Notes: generated by a model from the letters alone, not told the origin. 64,000 bases of DNA from Aureimonas sp. Leaf324 (GCF_001423245.1 NZ_LMOH01000012.1:521679-585678), one strand, 5' to 3'; counted from the first letter of the stretch, positions 51,124 through 62,810 are shown. Numbers and translations: made by a program.

Positions 51124-51509
51124 TGCAGGGGACCGAGCACCGCTTCGAGGGTCTTGCGCAGCACGGGAACCGTGATGGGCTTGGCCAGGATGTTGTTGGC
51201 ACCGGCGGCGGCGGCCTGCTGCACCAGCGCGCGGTCGCCCTTGCCGGTGAGGATGAAGAACGGCGTCTTCTTCGTCGGCCCGTAGGAGCGCAGCGCCTTG
51301 AGGAGCTGGATGCCGTCGAGCTTGGGCATGTTGAAGTCGGAGATGACGATATGGCAGGGCGTCGCCATCATCTGCTTCAGCGCCTGCTCGCCGTCCACTG
51401 CGTAGACGACCTGCGTGATGCCGAGCTGCGTCAGCGCCTCGTAGATCAGGAGGCGGCTGGTCCGATGGTCGTCAACGATCATCACTTTGAGATGCTGTAC
51501 GAAACTCAT
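51120..51509 (-). CDS. cheY2: CheY response regulator (CheY2-like)
   Basis: A 129-aa receiver domain. Asp58 is the phospho-acceptor (VISDFNMPKLDG), with DD at 13-14, Thr in FILTGKGD and Lys in LAKPITVP. It sits between cheB and cheD, the same place as the motor-binding CheY2 of Sinorhizobium. Its stop overlaps the cheD start; it follows cheB after 86 nt. Confidence 0.93.
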   Translation of the reverse strand: MSFVQHLKVMIVDDHRTSRLLIYEALTQLGITQVVYAVDGEQALKQMMATPCHIVISDFNMPKLDGIQLLKALRSYGPTKKTPFFILTGKGDRALVQQAAAAGANNILAKPITVPVLRKTLEAVLGPLQ

Positions 51510-51595
51510 GGCACGCCGTTCCCTGTTCGAAAATTCCGAGATTGATCATCTCGTAGAAAACTGAAGGATTCATTCAAACCGAAGCCTACCTTGCT

Positions 51596-52606
51596 TCAGT
51601 GGAAGATCGCCTTGGCCATGCCGCCGATCGGCACGCGCTTCTCGGCGGCCCCGATCTCCCAGGCGACGCGCGGCATGCCGTAGACCAGCGAGGTTGCCTC
51701 GTCCTGGGCGAGCGTGCGGAAGCCCTTGCGGCGCATGGCCAGAAGCCCGTCCGCGCCGTCGCGGCCCATGCCGGTCAGGATCGCCCCCGTCACCCGGCCC
51801 TCGCAGGCCTTCGCGATCGAATGGAACAGGACGTCGACGGACGGCCGGTGCCCCTGCACCGGGTCCTCGTCACCGAGCGCCGTGATCAGCTTCGCGCCGC
51901 TGCGCCGGACGCTGAGATGACGCCCGCCGGGCGCGAGATAGACATGGCCCGGCAGGATCGGCTCGCCCGAGCGCGCTTCCACCACATGGGCCGGCGACGC
52001 GCGGTCGAGACGGGCGGCGAACGAGGCGGTGAAGGTCGCCGGCAGGTGCTGGACGATCAACACCGGCGGCGTGTCGGCCGGAAACTGCGCGAGCAGCGCG
52101 ATCAGCACCTCGACGCCGCCTGTCGACGAGCCGATGCCAATGAGGTCGGGCCAGTCGTGATGGGCGGTCTGGGGCGCCGAGATCTGACGGTCGCGGCTGC
52201 CCGCGATCTGCGTCTTGGCGCGCTTGGCCTCGTGCACCAGCGCCGGCAGCTGCGCCAGCGTATCGCGCCCGCCCATGCCGCTCGGCTTGGCGACGCATTC
52301 GAAGGCGCCGAGCCGCAGCGCCTCGATGGTCGCGGCCTGCCCCGGCTGCGTCAGCGTCGAGACCATGATCACCGGGGTCGGCCGCAGCCGCATGATCTTG
52401 TCGAGGAATTCGAGGCCGTTCATCCCCGGCATCTCGATGTCGAGCGTGACGACGTCGGGGTCCAGCGCCTTGATCGCCTGGCGCGCCTGCATCGGATCGG
52501 CCGCCTCGCCGACGATCTCGATCTGCGGATCCGCGGCCAGCGAGTGCCGGATCAGGGCGCGCATGGTGGCGGAATCGTCGACGACGAGAACTCGCGTGGT
52601 GGACAT
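51596..52606 (-). CDS. cheB: Protein-glutamate methylesterase CheB
   Basis: A 336-aa response regulator that removes receptor methyl groups when phosphorylated. The receiver domain has Asp56 in VTLDIEMPGMNG. The methylesterase domain has the catalytic Ser in IGSSTGGVEVL, the His in VQHLPATFT and the Asp in LTGMGRDGADGL. It follows cheR after 49 nt. The linker between the domains is about 30 residues and basic. Confidence 0.96.
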   Translation of the reverse strand: MSTTRVLVVDDSATMRALIRHSLAADPQIEIVGEAADPMQARQAIKALDPDVVTLDIEMPGMNGLEFLDKIMRLRPTPVIMVSTLTQPGQAATIEALRLGAFECVAKPSGMGGRDTLAQLPALVHEAKRAKTQIAGSRDRQISAPQTAHHDWPDLIGIGSSTGGVEVLIALLAQFPADTPPVLIVQHLPATFTASFAARLDRASPAHVVEARSGEPILPGHVYLAPGGRHLSVRRSGAKLITALGDEDPVQGHRPSVDVLFHSIAKACEGRVTGAILTGMGRDGADGLLAMRRKGFRTLAQDEATSLVYGMPRVAWEIGAAEKRVPIGGMAKAIFH

Positions 52607-52655
52607 GGAACGGTGCTCGCGGTCTGGAAGCTTGAGCGGACCGACGAAACGCGTG

Positions 52656-53525
52656 TCAGGTCCGGCGGTACGTGGTCGTTCCGACGAGGGTGAGCTGGTC
52701 GGACGCCGATCCGGTGAGGCGCTCGGAATGGCCGATGTAGAGAACGCCGGAGGGCTCGAGATACTTCATGAAACGACTCCAGATCTTCTGGCGCGTCGGC
52801 TCGTCGAAGTAGATCGTCACGTTACGGCAGAAGATCGCCTGGAAGCCGTTCTTCATCGGCCATTCGCCGATGAGGTTGAGTTCCCGGAAGGAGACCAGCG
52901 TGCGCATCTCCTCGCTGACCGAATGGCCGTTGCCGCTGCGCTGGAACCAGCGGCGGCGCAGCTCCATCGGCACCGGCTGGACGGCAGCATCGTCGTAGAT
53001 GCCGGCGCGCCCGAAGGCGACGACGTTGGGATCGATGTCGGAGGCGAGGATGCGGATGTCGTAGTTCGCCGCGTCCGGCATCATCCCGAGGATGGTGAGC
53101 GCGATCGAATAGGGCTCGTGGCCGTTGGAGCAGCCGGCCGACCAGATGCGCACCCGCCCGCCGCGCTTCGCCGCGTCGAGCAGCGGCGGCAGGAGGTCGG
53201 TCCGCAGGTGTTCGAAATGGTGCATCTCGCGGAAGAAATGCGTGACGTTGGTGGTGAGCGCCGCGAGCATCGTCATGCGCTCGCCGGCCCCTTCCGAGCC
53301 CGAGACGTGCTCGCAATACTGGCGGAAGCTCTGCATGCCGAGCGCGCGCAGGCGCTTGGCGAGGCGCGAATAGACCAGCGCCATCTTGCTGTCCGGCAAC
53401 GCGATGCCGGAGTCCTCGTAGAGGATCTTGGCGATGCGCAGGAAGTCCTTCTGCGTCAGCTCGAACTCGCCGGTCGGCTGGACCGTCTCGGACTGCGCCG
53501 TGGCGCCCGGCAGGATTCGCGACAT
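52656..53525 (-). CDS. cheR: Chemotaxis protein methyltransferase CheR
   Basis: A 289-aa SAM-dependent enzyme that methylates receptor glutamates. The N-terminal helical domain (FELTQKDFLRIAKILYEDSGI, KMALVYSRLAKRLR) is followed by the methyltransferase domain with THFFREMHHFEHLR, IWSAGCSNGHEPYSIA (SAM loop), ASDIDPNVVAFGR and IFCRNVTIYF. The C-terminal tail reads GHSERL. It lies between cheW (31 nt upstream) and cheB. Confidence 0.96.
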   Translation of the reverse strand: MSRILPGATAQSETVQPTGEFELTQKDFLRIAKILYEDSGIALPDSKMALVYSRLAKRLRALGMQSFRQYCEHVSGSEGAGERMTMLAALTTNVTHFFREMHHFEHLRTDLLPPLLDAAKRGGRVRIWSAGCSNGHEPYSIALTILGMMPDAANYDIRILASDIDPNVVAFGRAGIYDDAAVQPVPMELRRRWFQRSGNGHSVSEEMRTLVSFRELNLIGEWPMKNGFQAIFCRNVTIYFDEPTRQKIWSRFMKYLEPSGVLYIGHSERLTGSASDQLTLVGTTTYRRT

Positions 53526-53556
53526 GGATGGCCTCCCGAGCCCTGTTCCGCCCGCC

Positions 53557-54021
53557 TCAGGCCGCGAGGTTCTCTGCCGACGGCGGCAGGACGCTCTCCG
53601 GGCTGATCAGCGAGATCATGCGGCCTTCCAGCGCGATGACGCCGCGCACGAAGCTGCGGGCGATCTCGGATGCAAGGTCCGGCGTCGGCTGCAGGTTCTC
53701 GTCCACGACGGTCAGGATGTCCGACACCGCGTCGACGAGGAGGCCGACGAGCTGGTTGCCGACCATGACGACGATGATGACCGAGCGGGCCGTCGGCTCC
53801 GTCGGGCCGAAGCCGAGGCGCAGCGACAGGTCGACGATTGGCAGCACCGCGCCGCGCAGGTTGATGACGCCGGTCACGAAGCCCGGCGTGTGCGGCAGAG
53901 GCGTCGCCGCCGCAAAGCCGCGGATCTCGCGCACCGACGTGATGTCGACGCAGAATTCCTGGTCGGCGACGCGAAAGGCGATCAGTTCGCGTGCGCGCTC
54001 CGCCTCGTGCGACTTGCTCAT
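53557..54021 (-). CDS. cheW: Chemotaxis coupling protein CheW
   Basis: A 154-aa SH3-like adaptor linking receptors to CheA. It has [40 protein letters not shown] and [12 protein letters not shown], the usual CheW pattern. The start ATG 54021 gives the family N-terminus; the longer frame runs back through the STAS gene. It follows the STAS gene after 67 nt. Confidence 0.95.
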   Translation of the reverse strand: MSKSHEAERARELIAFRVADQEFCVDITSVREIRGFAAATPLPHTPGFVTGVINLRGAVLPIVDLSLRLGFGPTEPTARSVIIVVMVGNQLVGLLVDAVSDILTVVDENLQPTPDLASEIARSFVRGVIALEGRMISLISPESVLPPSAENLAA

Positions 54022-54088
54022 GTTCGTCTGTTCCCTGGCTCGAAGATGCGTTGCGTCCGCTGGGCGGGCCGGTCGGAAGGCTGTGGCG

Positions 54089-54448
54089 TCAGGCCTCGAT
54101 GTCGCCGAAGTCCGGGGCGATGCCGCCGACTTCGTGGAGCCCGATGCCGAGAAGTTCGAGACCGCGGCTGAGAGCGTCCGACGGGTTGACCAGGCTGAAT
54201 TCCTGGCCGTCGGATTCCCAGCTGCGCGCGGCCGAAAGGAGGATCGCGGCGCACTGCGCACCGATGCGCTCGACCTGCGAGCCGTCGACGATGATCGTGT
54301 CGCCACGTAGGCGCAGAAGTTCGGCGTGGAGCGGCCGGGCGGCCCGCAGGTCCAGAACCGGCGCCAGCGTCACTTCGCCATGCGCCGCAGCCGACGGCAT
54401 CGCGAACGCGTCGGCGTCGATCTCGGAAGCAAGTTCTTGCGGCATCAT
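54089..54448 (-). CDS. cheS: STAS-domain protein, CheS-like
   Basis: A 119-aa protein with an anti-sigma-factor-antagonist (STAS) fold at about 25-115: [49 protein letters not shown] and a C-terminal helix. It is the first gene of the che cluster. In Sinorhizobium, CheS is a small STAS protein that helps CheA dephosphorylate CheY1; the operon position supports the same name here. The usual phosphorylatable Ser of spore STAS proteins is not obvious. The ATG follows GAGAG. Confidence 0.75.
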   Translation of the reverse strand: MMPQELASEIDADAFAMPSAAAHGEVTLAPVLDLRAARPLHAELLRLRGDTIIVDGSQVERIGAQCAAILLSAARSWESDGQEFSLVNPSDALSRGLELLGIGLHEVGGIAPDFGDIEA

Positions 54449-54604
54449 GGCTCTCTCACGTCCCCTGCACAGGCTGCATGCCGATCGAGGAGCTCAGGGT
54501 CGCGGGACCCGAAATCCTCCCGTTCCTCAAAGTTGTATCCTGCAAAGATTGACGAACATTTGAGCCCTGCGGAGTCGCCAAGTGTTTCGTGCGGCCAAGA
54601 GAAA

Positions 54605-54632
54605 GGGGCCGCCGCCTTTCGGCGACGACCCC
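54605..54632 (-). terminator. Rho-independent terminator after guaA
   Basis: On the minus strand a 12-bp stem (GGGGTCGTCGCC with GGCGGCGGCCCC, two G-U pairs) closes a GAAA tetraloop and is followed by TTTCTCTTGG. It lies 34 nt after the guaA stop. Confidence 0.85.
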
Positions 54633-54666
54633 TCGTCTCATCCTCGGCGTGTCCCGCGCGGCGGGA

Positions 54667-56223
54667 TCATTCCCACTCGATCGTGCCGGGCGGCTTCGAG
54701 GTGATGTCGTAGACCACGCGGTTGATGCCGCGCACCTCGTTGATGATGCGCGTCGCGGCGTTGCCGAGGAATTCCATGTCGTAGGGGTAGAAGTCGGCGG
54801 TCATGCCGTCGACCGACGTGACGGCGCGCAGCGCGCAGACGAACTCGTAGGTGCGCCCGTCACCCATGACGCCCACCGTCTGGACCGGCAGGAGCACGGC
54901 GAAGGCCTGCCAGATCGCATCGTAGAGCCCCGCCTTGCGGATCTCGTCGAGATAGATCGCGTCGGCCCGGCGCAGGATGTCGAGCTTCTCGCGCGTCACG
55001 CCGCCGGGGCAGCGGATGGCAAGGCCGGGGCCCGGGAACGGATGGCGGCCGACGAAGCGGTCGGGCAGGCCGAGCTCGCGGCCGAGCTCGCGCACCTCGT
55101 CCTTGAAGAGCTCGCGCAGCGGCTCCACGAGCTTCATGTTCATGCGCTCGGGCAGACCGCCCACATTGTGATGCGACTTGATCGTCACCGATGGGCCGCC
55201 GGTGAAGGACACGCTCTCGATGACGTCGGGATAGAGCGTCCCCTGGGCGAGGAACTCGGCGCCGCCGATCTTGGCGGCCTCCGCCTCGAAGGTCTCGATG
55301 AACAGACGCCCGATCGTCTTGCGCTTGACCTCGGGGTCCATCTCGCCTTCCAGCGCGCCGATGAAGAGGTCCTGCGCCTGCACGTGGACGAGCGGAATGT
55401 TGTAGTGGTCGCGGAACATGCCGACGACCTCCTCCGCCTCGCCCATGCGCAGGAGGCCGTGGTCGACGAAGATGCAGGTCAGCTGATCGCCGATCGCCTC
55501 GTGGATCAGGAGAGCCGCGACCGAGGAATCGACGCCGCCCGACAGGCCGCAGATGACCTTGGCGCTGCCGACCTTGGCGCGGATCTCCTCGACCGCTTGG
55601 CTGCGGAAGGCCGCCATGGTCCAGTCGCCGGGCAGGCCCGCGATGCGGTGGACGAAGTTCGAGATCAGCTTGGCGCCGTCCGGCGTATGAACCACTTCCG
55701 GGTGGAACTGGACGCCGTAGAAGCGGCGGGCCTCGTCGGCGATGGCGGCGAACGGCGCGCCCGGCGAGGTCGCGACGATCTCGAAGCCCTTGGGCAGCGC
55801 GGTCACGCGGTCGCCGTGGCTCATCCAGACCTGATGGCGCGTGCCCTCGGCCCAGATCCCGTCGAAGAGCGGCGAGCCCTTCTGCACCTCGAGGAAGGCG
55901 CGGCCGAACTCGCGGTGCAGCCCGCCTTCGATCCTGCCGCCGAGTTGCGCGCACATCGTCTGCTGGCCGTAGCAGATGCCGAGCACCGGCACGCCCGCAT
56001 CGAAGATGACCTGCGGCGCGCGGGGTGAGTTCTCCTCCGTGGTCGAGGCCGGCGAGCCGGACAGGATCACGGCGCGCGGCTTCAGCCGCCGGAAGCCCTC
56101 TTCCGCCGATTGGAACGGCACGATCTCGGAATAGACGCCGGCTTCGCGCACGCGACGCGCGATGAGCTGCGTCACCTGGGAGCCGAAATCGACGATGAGG
56201 ATGTTGTCGGGGTGCTGGGTCAT
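54667..56223 (-). CDS. guaA: GMP synthase (glutamine-hydrolysing)
   Basis: Converts XMP to GMP with ATP and glutamine. At 518 aa it has the N-terminal class I amidotransferase with the nucleophilic Cys in VLGICYGQQ and GVQFHPEV; the ATP-pyrophosphatase domain with the PP-loop [12 protein letters not shown]; and the C-terminal dimerisation domain. It pairs with guaB 5 kb upstream. It follows an mtnN-like gene after 30 nt. Confidence 0.97.
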   Translation of the reverse strand: MTQHPDNILIVDFGSQVTQLIARRVREAGVYSEIVPFQSAEEGFRRLKPRAVILSGSPASTTEENSPRAPQVIFDAGVPVLGICYGQQTMCAQLGGRIEGGLHREFGRAFLEVQKGSPLFDGIWAEGTRHQVWMSHGDRVTALPKGFEIVATSPGAPFAAIADEARRFYGVQFHPEVVHTPDGAKLISNFVHRIAGLPGDWTMAAFRSQAVEEIRAKVGSAKVICGLSGGVDSSVAALLIHEAIGDQLTCIFVDHGLLRMGEAEEVVGMFRDHYNIPLVHVQAQDLFIGALEGEMDPEVKRKTIGRLFIETFEAEAAKIGGAEFLAQGTLYPDVIESVSFTGGPSVTIKSHHNVGGLPERMNMKLVEPLRELFKDEVRELGRELGLPDRFVGRHPFPGPGLAIRCPGGVTREKLDILRRADAIYLDEIRKAGLYDAIWQAFAVLLPVQTVGVMGDGRTYEFVCALRAVTSVDGMTADFYPYDMEFLGNAATRIINEVRGINRVVYDITSKPPGTIEWE

Positions 56224-56253
56224 GGCGGACTTCTAGTCAGGCAGCGTCGGAAA

Positions 56254-56892
56254 TCAAGGGGCTCGAGTCTGCAGCGCGTCCGCCAGCCGGTCGAGCGTCT
56301 CGGCCAGACGCTCGTCGATCATCGGCAGGAGGGCGGTCCAGTCGTCGAAGCGGTGGAGTTCGGCCGCGCCGTCGGAAATGCCGCGCAGGCCGACGAGCGG
56401 GATCGCATGCCTTTGGCAGGCGCGCAGGATCGGGAAGGTCTCCATGTCGACCATGTCGGCGTCGATCCCGCGATAGGCCGCGCCGCTGACGACGTCGGCG
56501 CCGGTGGAGAGACGCGCGGTCGGTACGCCGGGAATGGGCGTCTCCAGCGGCATCTCCGCCGGCATGTCGAGGTGCGGCGTCGCGCCCTTGGGAAAGCCGA
56601 GCGCGCTGGCGTCGATGTCGCGCCACGAAACGTGGGACGCCTGATAGATCGCGCCCTGCTCGAGCTTGGCCGATCCGGCCGAACCGAGCGAGACGACGAG
56701 GTCCGGCAACCCGCCGCCGAGCTTGAGCGTCGCCAGGGCGGAAGCGACGGCGACGGCCGCCTCGATCGGCCCGATGCCGGTCATCAGAGGGCGGATGCGG
56801 GCGCGCAGCGCTGGGCCGTATTCGGCGGGTGCGGCCATCACGAAGAGGACGCGCCGGCCGCCGAAGGTTTCGATCGCCGTCTCTCCCGTCAC
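56254..56892 (-). CDS. MTA/SAH nucleosidase-like phosphorylase
   Basis: A 212-aa member of the PNP/UDP phosphorylase family. It has MAAPAEYGP at the N-terminus, TGIGPIEAAVAVASAL, VSLGSAGSAKLEQG and DMETFPILRACQRHAIPLVGLRGISDGA, with the acidic ribose-binding ME pair and the catalytic Asp in SDGA. Likely cleaves methylthioadenosine or S-adenosylhomocysteine. GTG 56892 overlaps the tspO stop (GTGA), so translation is probably coupled. Exact substrate not certain. Confidence 0.8.
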   Translation of the reverse strand: MTGETAIETFGGRRVLFVMAAPAEYGPALRARIRPLMTGIGPIEAAVAVASALATLKLGGGLPDLVVSLGSAGSAKLEQGAIYQASHVSWRDIDASALGFPKGATPHLDMPAEMPLETPIPGVPTARLSTGADVVSGAAYRGIDADMVDMETFPILRACQRHAIPLVGLRGISDGAAELHRFDDWTALLPMIDERLAETLDRLADALQTRAP

Positions 56893-57341
56893 CCGTTCAG
56901 CCTCCAGATCGCGGCGTTCAGAAGCGTCGCGTAGGAGACCCAGACCGCGTAGGGCACGAAGCACCAGAAGGCGACGCGGTCGCGCGCGCCGGTGCGCGCG
57001 AGAAACGTCAGGATCGCCGCGAGCATGCCGAGGATGACCACGAGCGCCGGCAGGATCGCATGGGCGCTGAAGAAGAGCGGCGACCAGAGGAAGTTCAGCG
57101 CCATCTGGACGACCCAGGCGACCAGCGCCCGCCGGTTGCCGGCCTGATAGGCGCGCCAGCCCGCGACCGCGATCAGGACATAAAGCACCGTCCATACCGG
57201 CCCGAAGACCCAGTTGGGCGGATTGAACCAGGGCTTGGCGAGATGGCGATACCAGTCGTCCGGCATGTTGCTGGCACCGACGAGGAGGCCGCCGCCGAGC
57301 GAAATCGCAAGGAAGACGAGAAGGCTCACCCAGCGCATCAC
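56889..57341 (-). CDS. tspO: TspO/MBR-family membrane protein
   Basis: A 150-aa tryptophan-rich sensory protein with five membrane helices. It has WFNPPNWVFGPVWTVLYVLI, the highly conserved WNxP-type pattern, NFLWSPLFFSAHAI and YAVWVSYATLLNAAIWRLN. TspO binds tetrapyrroles such as protoporphyrin IX and responds to oxygen or stress in alphaproteobacteria. The ATG overlaps the RNA methyltransferase stop (ATGA) and its own stop overlaps the nucleosidase start. Confidence 0.94.
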   Translation of the reverse strand: MMRWVSLLVFLAISLGGGLLVGASNMPDDWYRHLAKPWFNPPNWVFGPVWTVLYVLIAVAGWRAYQAGNRRALVAWVVQMALNFLWSPLFFSAHAILPALVVILGMLAAILTFLARTGARDRVAFWCFVPYAVWVSYATLLNAAIWRLNG

Positions 57342-58636
57342 GATGCCCGCTCCAGAAGCGCGAAGAAGAAGCCGTCGGTGCCCGAGCGCCGCGGCGTCAG
57401 CGTCAGGACCGATCCCGAGCCGATCCGCTCAAGGAGGTAGGCGGGCGGCGCGTCCGGCAGGTGCTCGGACCAGACCGCCGCGCCATCCGCAAGCCGCCAG
57501 CCGGGCGTGCGGTCGAGAAACGCCTCGACGCGGTCCGCATTCTCCGGCCGCAGGACGGAACAGGTGATGTAGGCGAGCCGGGCGCCGGGCTTGGCAAAGC
57601 GCGCGGCGGCGTCCAGCACCTTGTCCTGCTCGGCGGTTCGCTTGGCGAGCTGCGCCTCGCTGAGCCGCCATTTCGCATCCGGCCGGCGGCGCCACGTGCC
57701 GGCGCCCGTGCAGGGTGCATCGACCACCACGAGGTCCATCGTGCCCTCCAGCGACGAGAGATCGTCGCGCGGGGCGTGGACCGTCACCGCATCGGCGCCG
57801 GCCCGCGCGAGGCGATCCCAGATCGGTGCGAGGCGCTGGCGGTCGGCATCGAAGGCGTGGATCTCGGCCTGATTGTCCGACGCGGCAGCGAGCGCCAGCG
57901 TCTTGCCGCCGGCCCCGGCGCAATAGTCGAGAACACGCTCACCCGGGCGGACGCCGCACAGGAGCGCCGCGATCTGCGAGCCCTCGTCCTGGATCTCGAA
58001 GGCGCCCTGCTGGAAGCCCCGCTCGACCTGCACGTTGGGATGCCGCCCCTCCCCCTCGATCGGGGGAATGCGCAGGCCGACCGGCGAGAGCGGCGTCGGC
58101 TCCGGCGCGAAGGGCGCGAGTTCGGCCTCGACCTCGGCGCGCGAGGCCTTCAGCGTGTTGACGCGCATGTCGAGCGGCGGCCGGTCGGACAGCGCCCGCG
58201 CCTCGGCGACCCAGTCAGGCCCCAGCGCGGCCTCGAGTGGCCCCGCCAGCCAGTCCGGCACGTCGGCCGCGGCCGCTGCCTCGGCGCCCTCAAGCCCCTT
58301 CTCGCGGCAGCGCTCCAGCATCTCGTCGTCGGGCAGCGGCGGCGCGAAGCGGTCGCCGTCGAGCGTTGCACGAAGCTCCGCGACGCCCGTGCCCGACGAA
58401 TCGAGAAAGGCGCCGAAGACGAGCGACGCCGTCGCATCCGTCCCCATGCGATGCGCCAGCGAGCGGCGACGGCGCAGGACGTCGTAGACGAGATTGCCGA
58501 TCGCCGAACGGTCGCCCGAGCCCGCGAAGCGATGGGACAGGCCCCAGTCCTTCAGCGCGTCGGCCACCGGGCGACGGCGCGCGGCCATGTCGTCCAACAC
58601 CTCGACCGCCGCCGCGATCCGCCCGCCAAGCCGCAT
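57338..58636 (-). CDS. RsmB/NOP2-family rRNA (cytosine-C5) methyltransferase
   Basis: A 432-aa protein. The N-terminal NusB/RsmB-like RNA-binding part is followed by the SAM domain with VLDYCAGAGGKTLALAA (motif I), VVVDAPCTGAGTWRRRPDAKWR (motif IV, PC) and the catalytic TCSVLRPEN (motif VI). ATG 58636 follows GGAGACGAGG. E. coli RsmB methylates C967 of 16S rRNA, but alphaproteobacterial homologues of this operon position can differ, so I give no symbol. It leads a three-gene overlap chain with tspO and the nucleosidase. Confidence 0.88.
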   Translation of the reverse strand: MRLGGRIAAAVEVLDDMAARRRPVADALKDWGLSHRFAGSGDRSAIGNLVYDVLRRRRSLAHRMGTDATASLVFGAFLDSSGTGVAELRATLDGDRFAPPLPDDEMLERCREKGLEGAEAAAAADVPDWLAGPLEAALGPDWVAEARALSDRPPLDMRVNTLKASRAEVEAELAPFAPEPTPLSPVGLRIPPIEGEGRHPNVQVERGFQQGAFEIQDEGSQIAALLCGVRPGERVLDYCAGAGGKTLALAAASDNQAEIHAFDADRQRLAPIWDRLARAGADAVTVHAPRDDLSSLEGTMDLVVVDAPCTGAGTWRRRPDAKWRLSEAQLAKRTAEQDKVLDAAARFAKPGARLAYITCSVLRPENADRVEAFLDRTPGWRLADGAAVWSEHLPDAPPAYLLERIGSGSVLTLTPRRSGTDGFFFALLERAS

Positions 58637-58714
58637 GACACCTCGTCTCCGTTTGCTTCCGGCTTGGTAGTGCGCCCGCCCGCCGATCACAAGCCGGCGC
58701 CCGAACGCGAAAAA

Positions 58715-58734
58715 GGCCAGGATCGCTCCCGGCC
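58715..58734 (-). terminator. Rho-independent terminator after katA
   Basis: On the minus strand GGCCGGGA and TCCTGGCC form an 8-bp stem (one G-U) with a GCGA tetraloop, followed by TTTTT. It lies 27 nt after the katA stop. Confidence 0.85.
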
Positions 58735-58761
58735 CTTCTCAACCTCGATGGGATCTCGACC

Positions 58762-60270
58762 TTACTCGGCGGCTTCCGCCGAGTGGCTGGTGGTCAGGCT
58801 CGCCTGCGCGTCGTCACGCTGCTGCGCGGCGAGCGCCCGGCGGATGCCGGCGCCGTAGTCGGCGTGCACCTTGTCGAAGTGGCCGAGCTGGCGGTCCACG
58901 ATGAACTGCGGCACGCCCTGCATCGCGCCCGCGATCGTCTTGAACAGGCGCTCCTTGTGGCCGTCGTCGAACATCTCGAACAGCGCGCGCGGCTGGCTGT
59001 AGTGATCCGCCTCGCCGCGATACTCGTAGCGGCCGACCTGGCCGGAGTAGCGGTGCGGCGGCTCCTCGACGCTCGGGTCCTCCACCGGGCCGCCGAATGA
59101 GTTGGGCTCGTAGTAGGCGTCCGGGTTGGTGCGCAGGCCGAAGGGCATCGAACCGTCGCGGTTGTAGTGGTTCACCGGCGAGCGCGGCTTGTTGACCTCG
59201 AGCGACTCGTAGTGGACGCCGATGCGGTAGCGGTGCGCGTCCGGATACGAGAACAGGCGGCCCTGCAGCATCTTGTCCGGCGAGAAGCCGATGCCCGGCA
59301 CCACGTTGGACGGGTTGAAGGCCGACTGTTCGATGTCGGTAAAGTAGTTGTCCGGGTTGCGGTTCAGCTCGAACTCGCCGACCTTGATCAGCGGGTACAT
59401 GCCGTGCGGCCAGACCTTGGTGAGGTCGAACGCGCTCCAGCCGGTCTTCTTCTCGAAGTCCTCGGCTTCCATCTCCGGCATGATCTGCACGAAGAAGTCC
59501 CACTTCGGGAACTGACCGGCTTCGATCATGCCGTAGAGGGCTTCCTGGTAGCTCTCGCGCGACTTGGCGATGACCTTCTCGGCTTCTTCGTTGGTGAAGG
59601 TCTTGTGACCCTGCTTCGTCTTGAAGTGGAACTTCACCCAGAAGCGCTCGCCCCCATCGTTCCAGAACGAGAACGTGTGCGAGCCGTAGCCGTTCATGCG
59701 GGAGGGGTCGACCGGGATGCCGCGGTCCGACATCAGGATCGTGATCTGGTGCAGCGACTCCGGGCAGAGCGACCAGAAGTCCCACATGGCGGTCGCCGAG
59801 CGCAGGTTGGTGCGCGGGTGGCGCTTCTGCGTGTGGATGAAGTCCGGGAACTTGTAGGGGTCGGCGACGAAGAACACTGGCGTGTTGTTGCCGACGACGT
59901 CCCAGTTGCCCTCCTCGGTGTAGAACTTCAGCGAGAAGCCGCGCACGTCGCGCTCGGCATCCGCCGCGCCCTGCTCGCCGGCCACCGTCGAGAAGCGCGC
60001 CAGCATCTCGGTCTTGCCGCCGACCTTGGCGAACACCTTGGCCCGGCTGTAGCGCGTGATGTCCTCGGTCACGGTCAACGTGCCGAAGGCACCCCAGCCC
60101 TTGGCGTGGACGACGCGCTCGGGAACCCGCTCGCGGTTCTGGTGCGCCAGCTTCTCGATCAGCTGGTAGTCCTCGAGCAGCACCGGTCCATTGCGGCCGA
60201 CGGTCTTGGAGTTCTGGTTCGAGGAGAGCGGAGCGCCCGCCGTCGTCGTGAGCCGCGGTCTGTCGGTCAT
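58762..60270 (-). CDS. katA: Monofunctional haem catalase
   Basis: A 502-aa small-subunit catalase that breaks down hydrogen peroxide. Distal residues lie in [16 protein letters not shown] (His) and [19 protein letters not shown] (Asn region). The proximal haem Tyr lies in [17 protein letters not shown]. Substrate-channel segment [18 protein letters not shown] is conserved. ATG 60270 follows GGAGG. It diverges from oxyR, 100 nt apart, the classic arrangement for peroxide induction. Confidence 0.95.
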   Translation of the reverse strand: MTDRPRLTTTAGAPLSSNQNSKTVGRNGPVLLEDYQLIEKLAHQNRERVPERVVHAKGWGAFGTLTVTEDITRYSRAKVFAKVGGKTEMLARFSTVAGEQGAADAERDVRGFSLKFYTEEGNWDVVGNNTPVFFVADPYKFPDFIHTQKRHPRTNLRSATAMWDFWSLCPESLHQITILMSDRGIPVDPSRMNGYGSHTFSFWNDGGERFWVKFHFKTKQGHKTFTNEEAEKVIAKSRESYQEALYGMIEAGQFPKWDFFVQIMPEMEAEDFEKKTGWSAFDLTKVWPHGMYPLIKVGEFELNRNPDNYFTDIEQSAFNPSNVVPGIGFSPDKMLQGRLFSYPDAHRYRIGVHYESLEVNKPRSPVNHYNRDGSMPFGLRTNPDAYYEPNSFGGPVEDPSVEEPPHRYSGQVGRYEYRGEADHYSQPRALFEMFDDGHKERLFKTIAGAMQGVPQFIVDRQLGHFDKVHADYGAGIRRALAAQQRDDAQASLTTSHSAEAAE

Positions 60271-60370
60271 GGAAACCTCCGTGATCTGAAGTTGGAGCCA
60301 TTCCAATCCGATTCCCGCGATAGTTTCCAATCGTATTTACCGGGCCTTCCGATCAGTTTATCCGATCGCG
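60271..60370. promoter_or_regulatory. katA-oxyR divergent control region
   Basis: The 100-nt region is AT-richer than its surroundings. ATAG (60320-60323) followed by CAATCGTATTTACC, and GATCAGTTTATCCGATC (60351-60367), are candidate OxyR/LysR half-sites with dyad character. They do not match the full ATAG-N7-CTAT ladder, so the exact operator is uncertain; control by OxyR is inferred from context. Confidence 0.4.
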
Positions 60371-61260
60371 ATGTTCACGTTCCGCCAGTTCCGCTATTTC
60401 GAGGCCCTCGCCGAGACGCTGCATTTCGGGCGGGCGGCCAAGCGTCTCAACATCTCGCAGCCGGCGCTGTCGGCGCAGATCGCGCAGATGGAGGCCGACT
60501 TCGGGGCGACCCTCTTCGAGCGGCGGCCGAGCGGGGTCTCGCTGACGCCGGAGGGCGATACGGTTGCGCGACGGGTGCGGCGGATCCTCGCCGAGGTTCG
60601 AGATCTCGAGGCGCTCGCACGGGCCGGCGACGAGCTTCTCGTCGGGCAGCTGCGCCTCGGCATCATCGCCTCGCTCGCGCCCTATCTCCTGCCGGGGCTG
60701 CTCGCCGAATTGACGCGATCGTTTCCGCGCCTTGCGGTCGGCGTTCGCGAGAACGTCACCGCGCAACTCGCCGACGAGTTGTCGCGTGGCGAACTCGACT
60801 GCGTGGTGCAGGCGCTGCCCGTCGAGCGCAAGGGCGTCGAGACGATCCGTCTTGGCGAGGAGCCGTTCCTCCTGGCGGTGCCGGAGACCGCCGCCGCACG
60901 CATCCGCGTTCCCGTGTCGCCCGAGGCGCTCGGCGGCGAGCGGCTGATCCTACTGGAAGAGGGGCACTGCCTGCGCGACCAGGCGCTCGACGTCTGCCGT
61001 ATCGCCGAGGCACGCGACTTGGCGAGCCTCGGCGCGACCAGCCTCAACACCTTGATGCGCATGGTGGCGGGCGGGCTCGGCGTGACGCTCGCGCCCGCCT
61101 CCGCCGTGGAGGCGGAGGGTCGCGCCGGCGGCATCGCCTTTCTGCCGTTTCGCGAGCCCGCGCCTTCGCGGACCCTCGTTCTCGCCTATCGCTCGTCGTC
61201 AGGCCGCCGCTCGGACTTCGAGCGGCTGGCCGAGATCATCCGCGCCTGCCTCTTCGAGGC

Positions 61261-61282
<22 letters not shown>
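60371..61282 (+). CDS. oxyR: Hydrogen-peroxide regulator OxyR
   Basis: A 303-aa LysR-family regulator. Residues 1-60 are the winged helix-turn-helix ([31 protein letters not shown]). The sensor domain has the two redox cysteines in [12 protein letters not shown], spaced exactly as Cys199/Cys208 of E. coli OxyR, then [22 protein letters not shown]. It activates katA on peroxide oxidation and likely represses itself. Its 3' end overlaps convergent guaB by 22 bp. Confidence 0.94.
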
Positions 61283-62766
<1,484 letters not shown>

Positions 62767-62786
62767 GGCCAGTCCTTAAAATGAAT

Positions 62787-62810
62787 GCCGGCGCCCCTTG
62801 GGACGCCGGC
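62787..62810 (-). terminator. Hairpin after the MBL-fold gene
   Basis: GCCGGCG and CGCCGGC form a stem, extendable through CCC/GGG, 67 nt after the metallo-hydrolase stop and 20 nt before guaB. It is followed by ATTCATTTTAAGG, a weak T run. Confidence 0.55.

Noticed and set aside
60320-60345. Full OxyR ATAG-N7-CTAT ladder before katA
   Set aside because: Only the first ATAG matches; later blocks do not follow the 7-nt pattern, so only a general control region is claimed.
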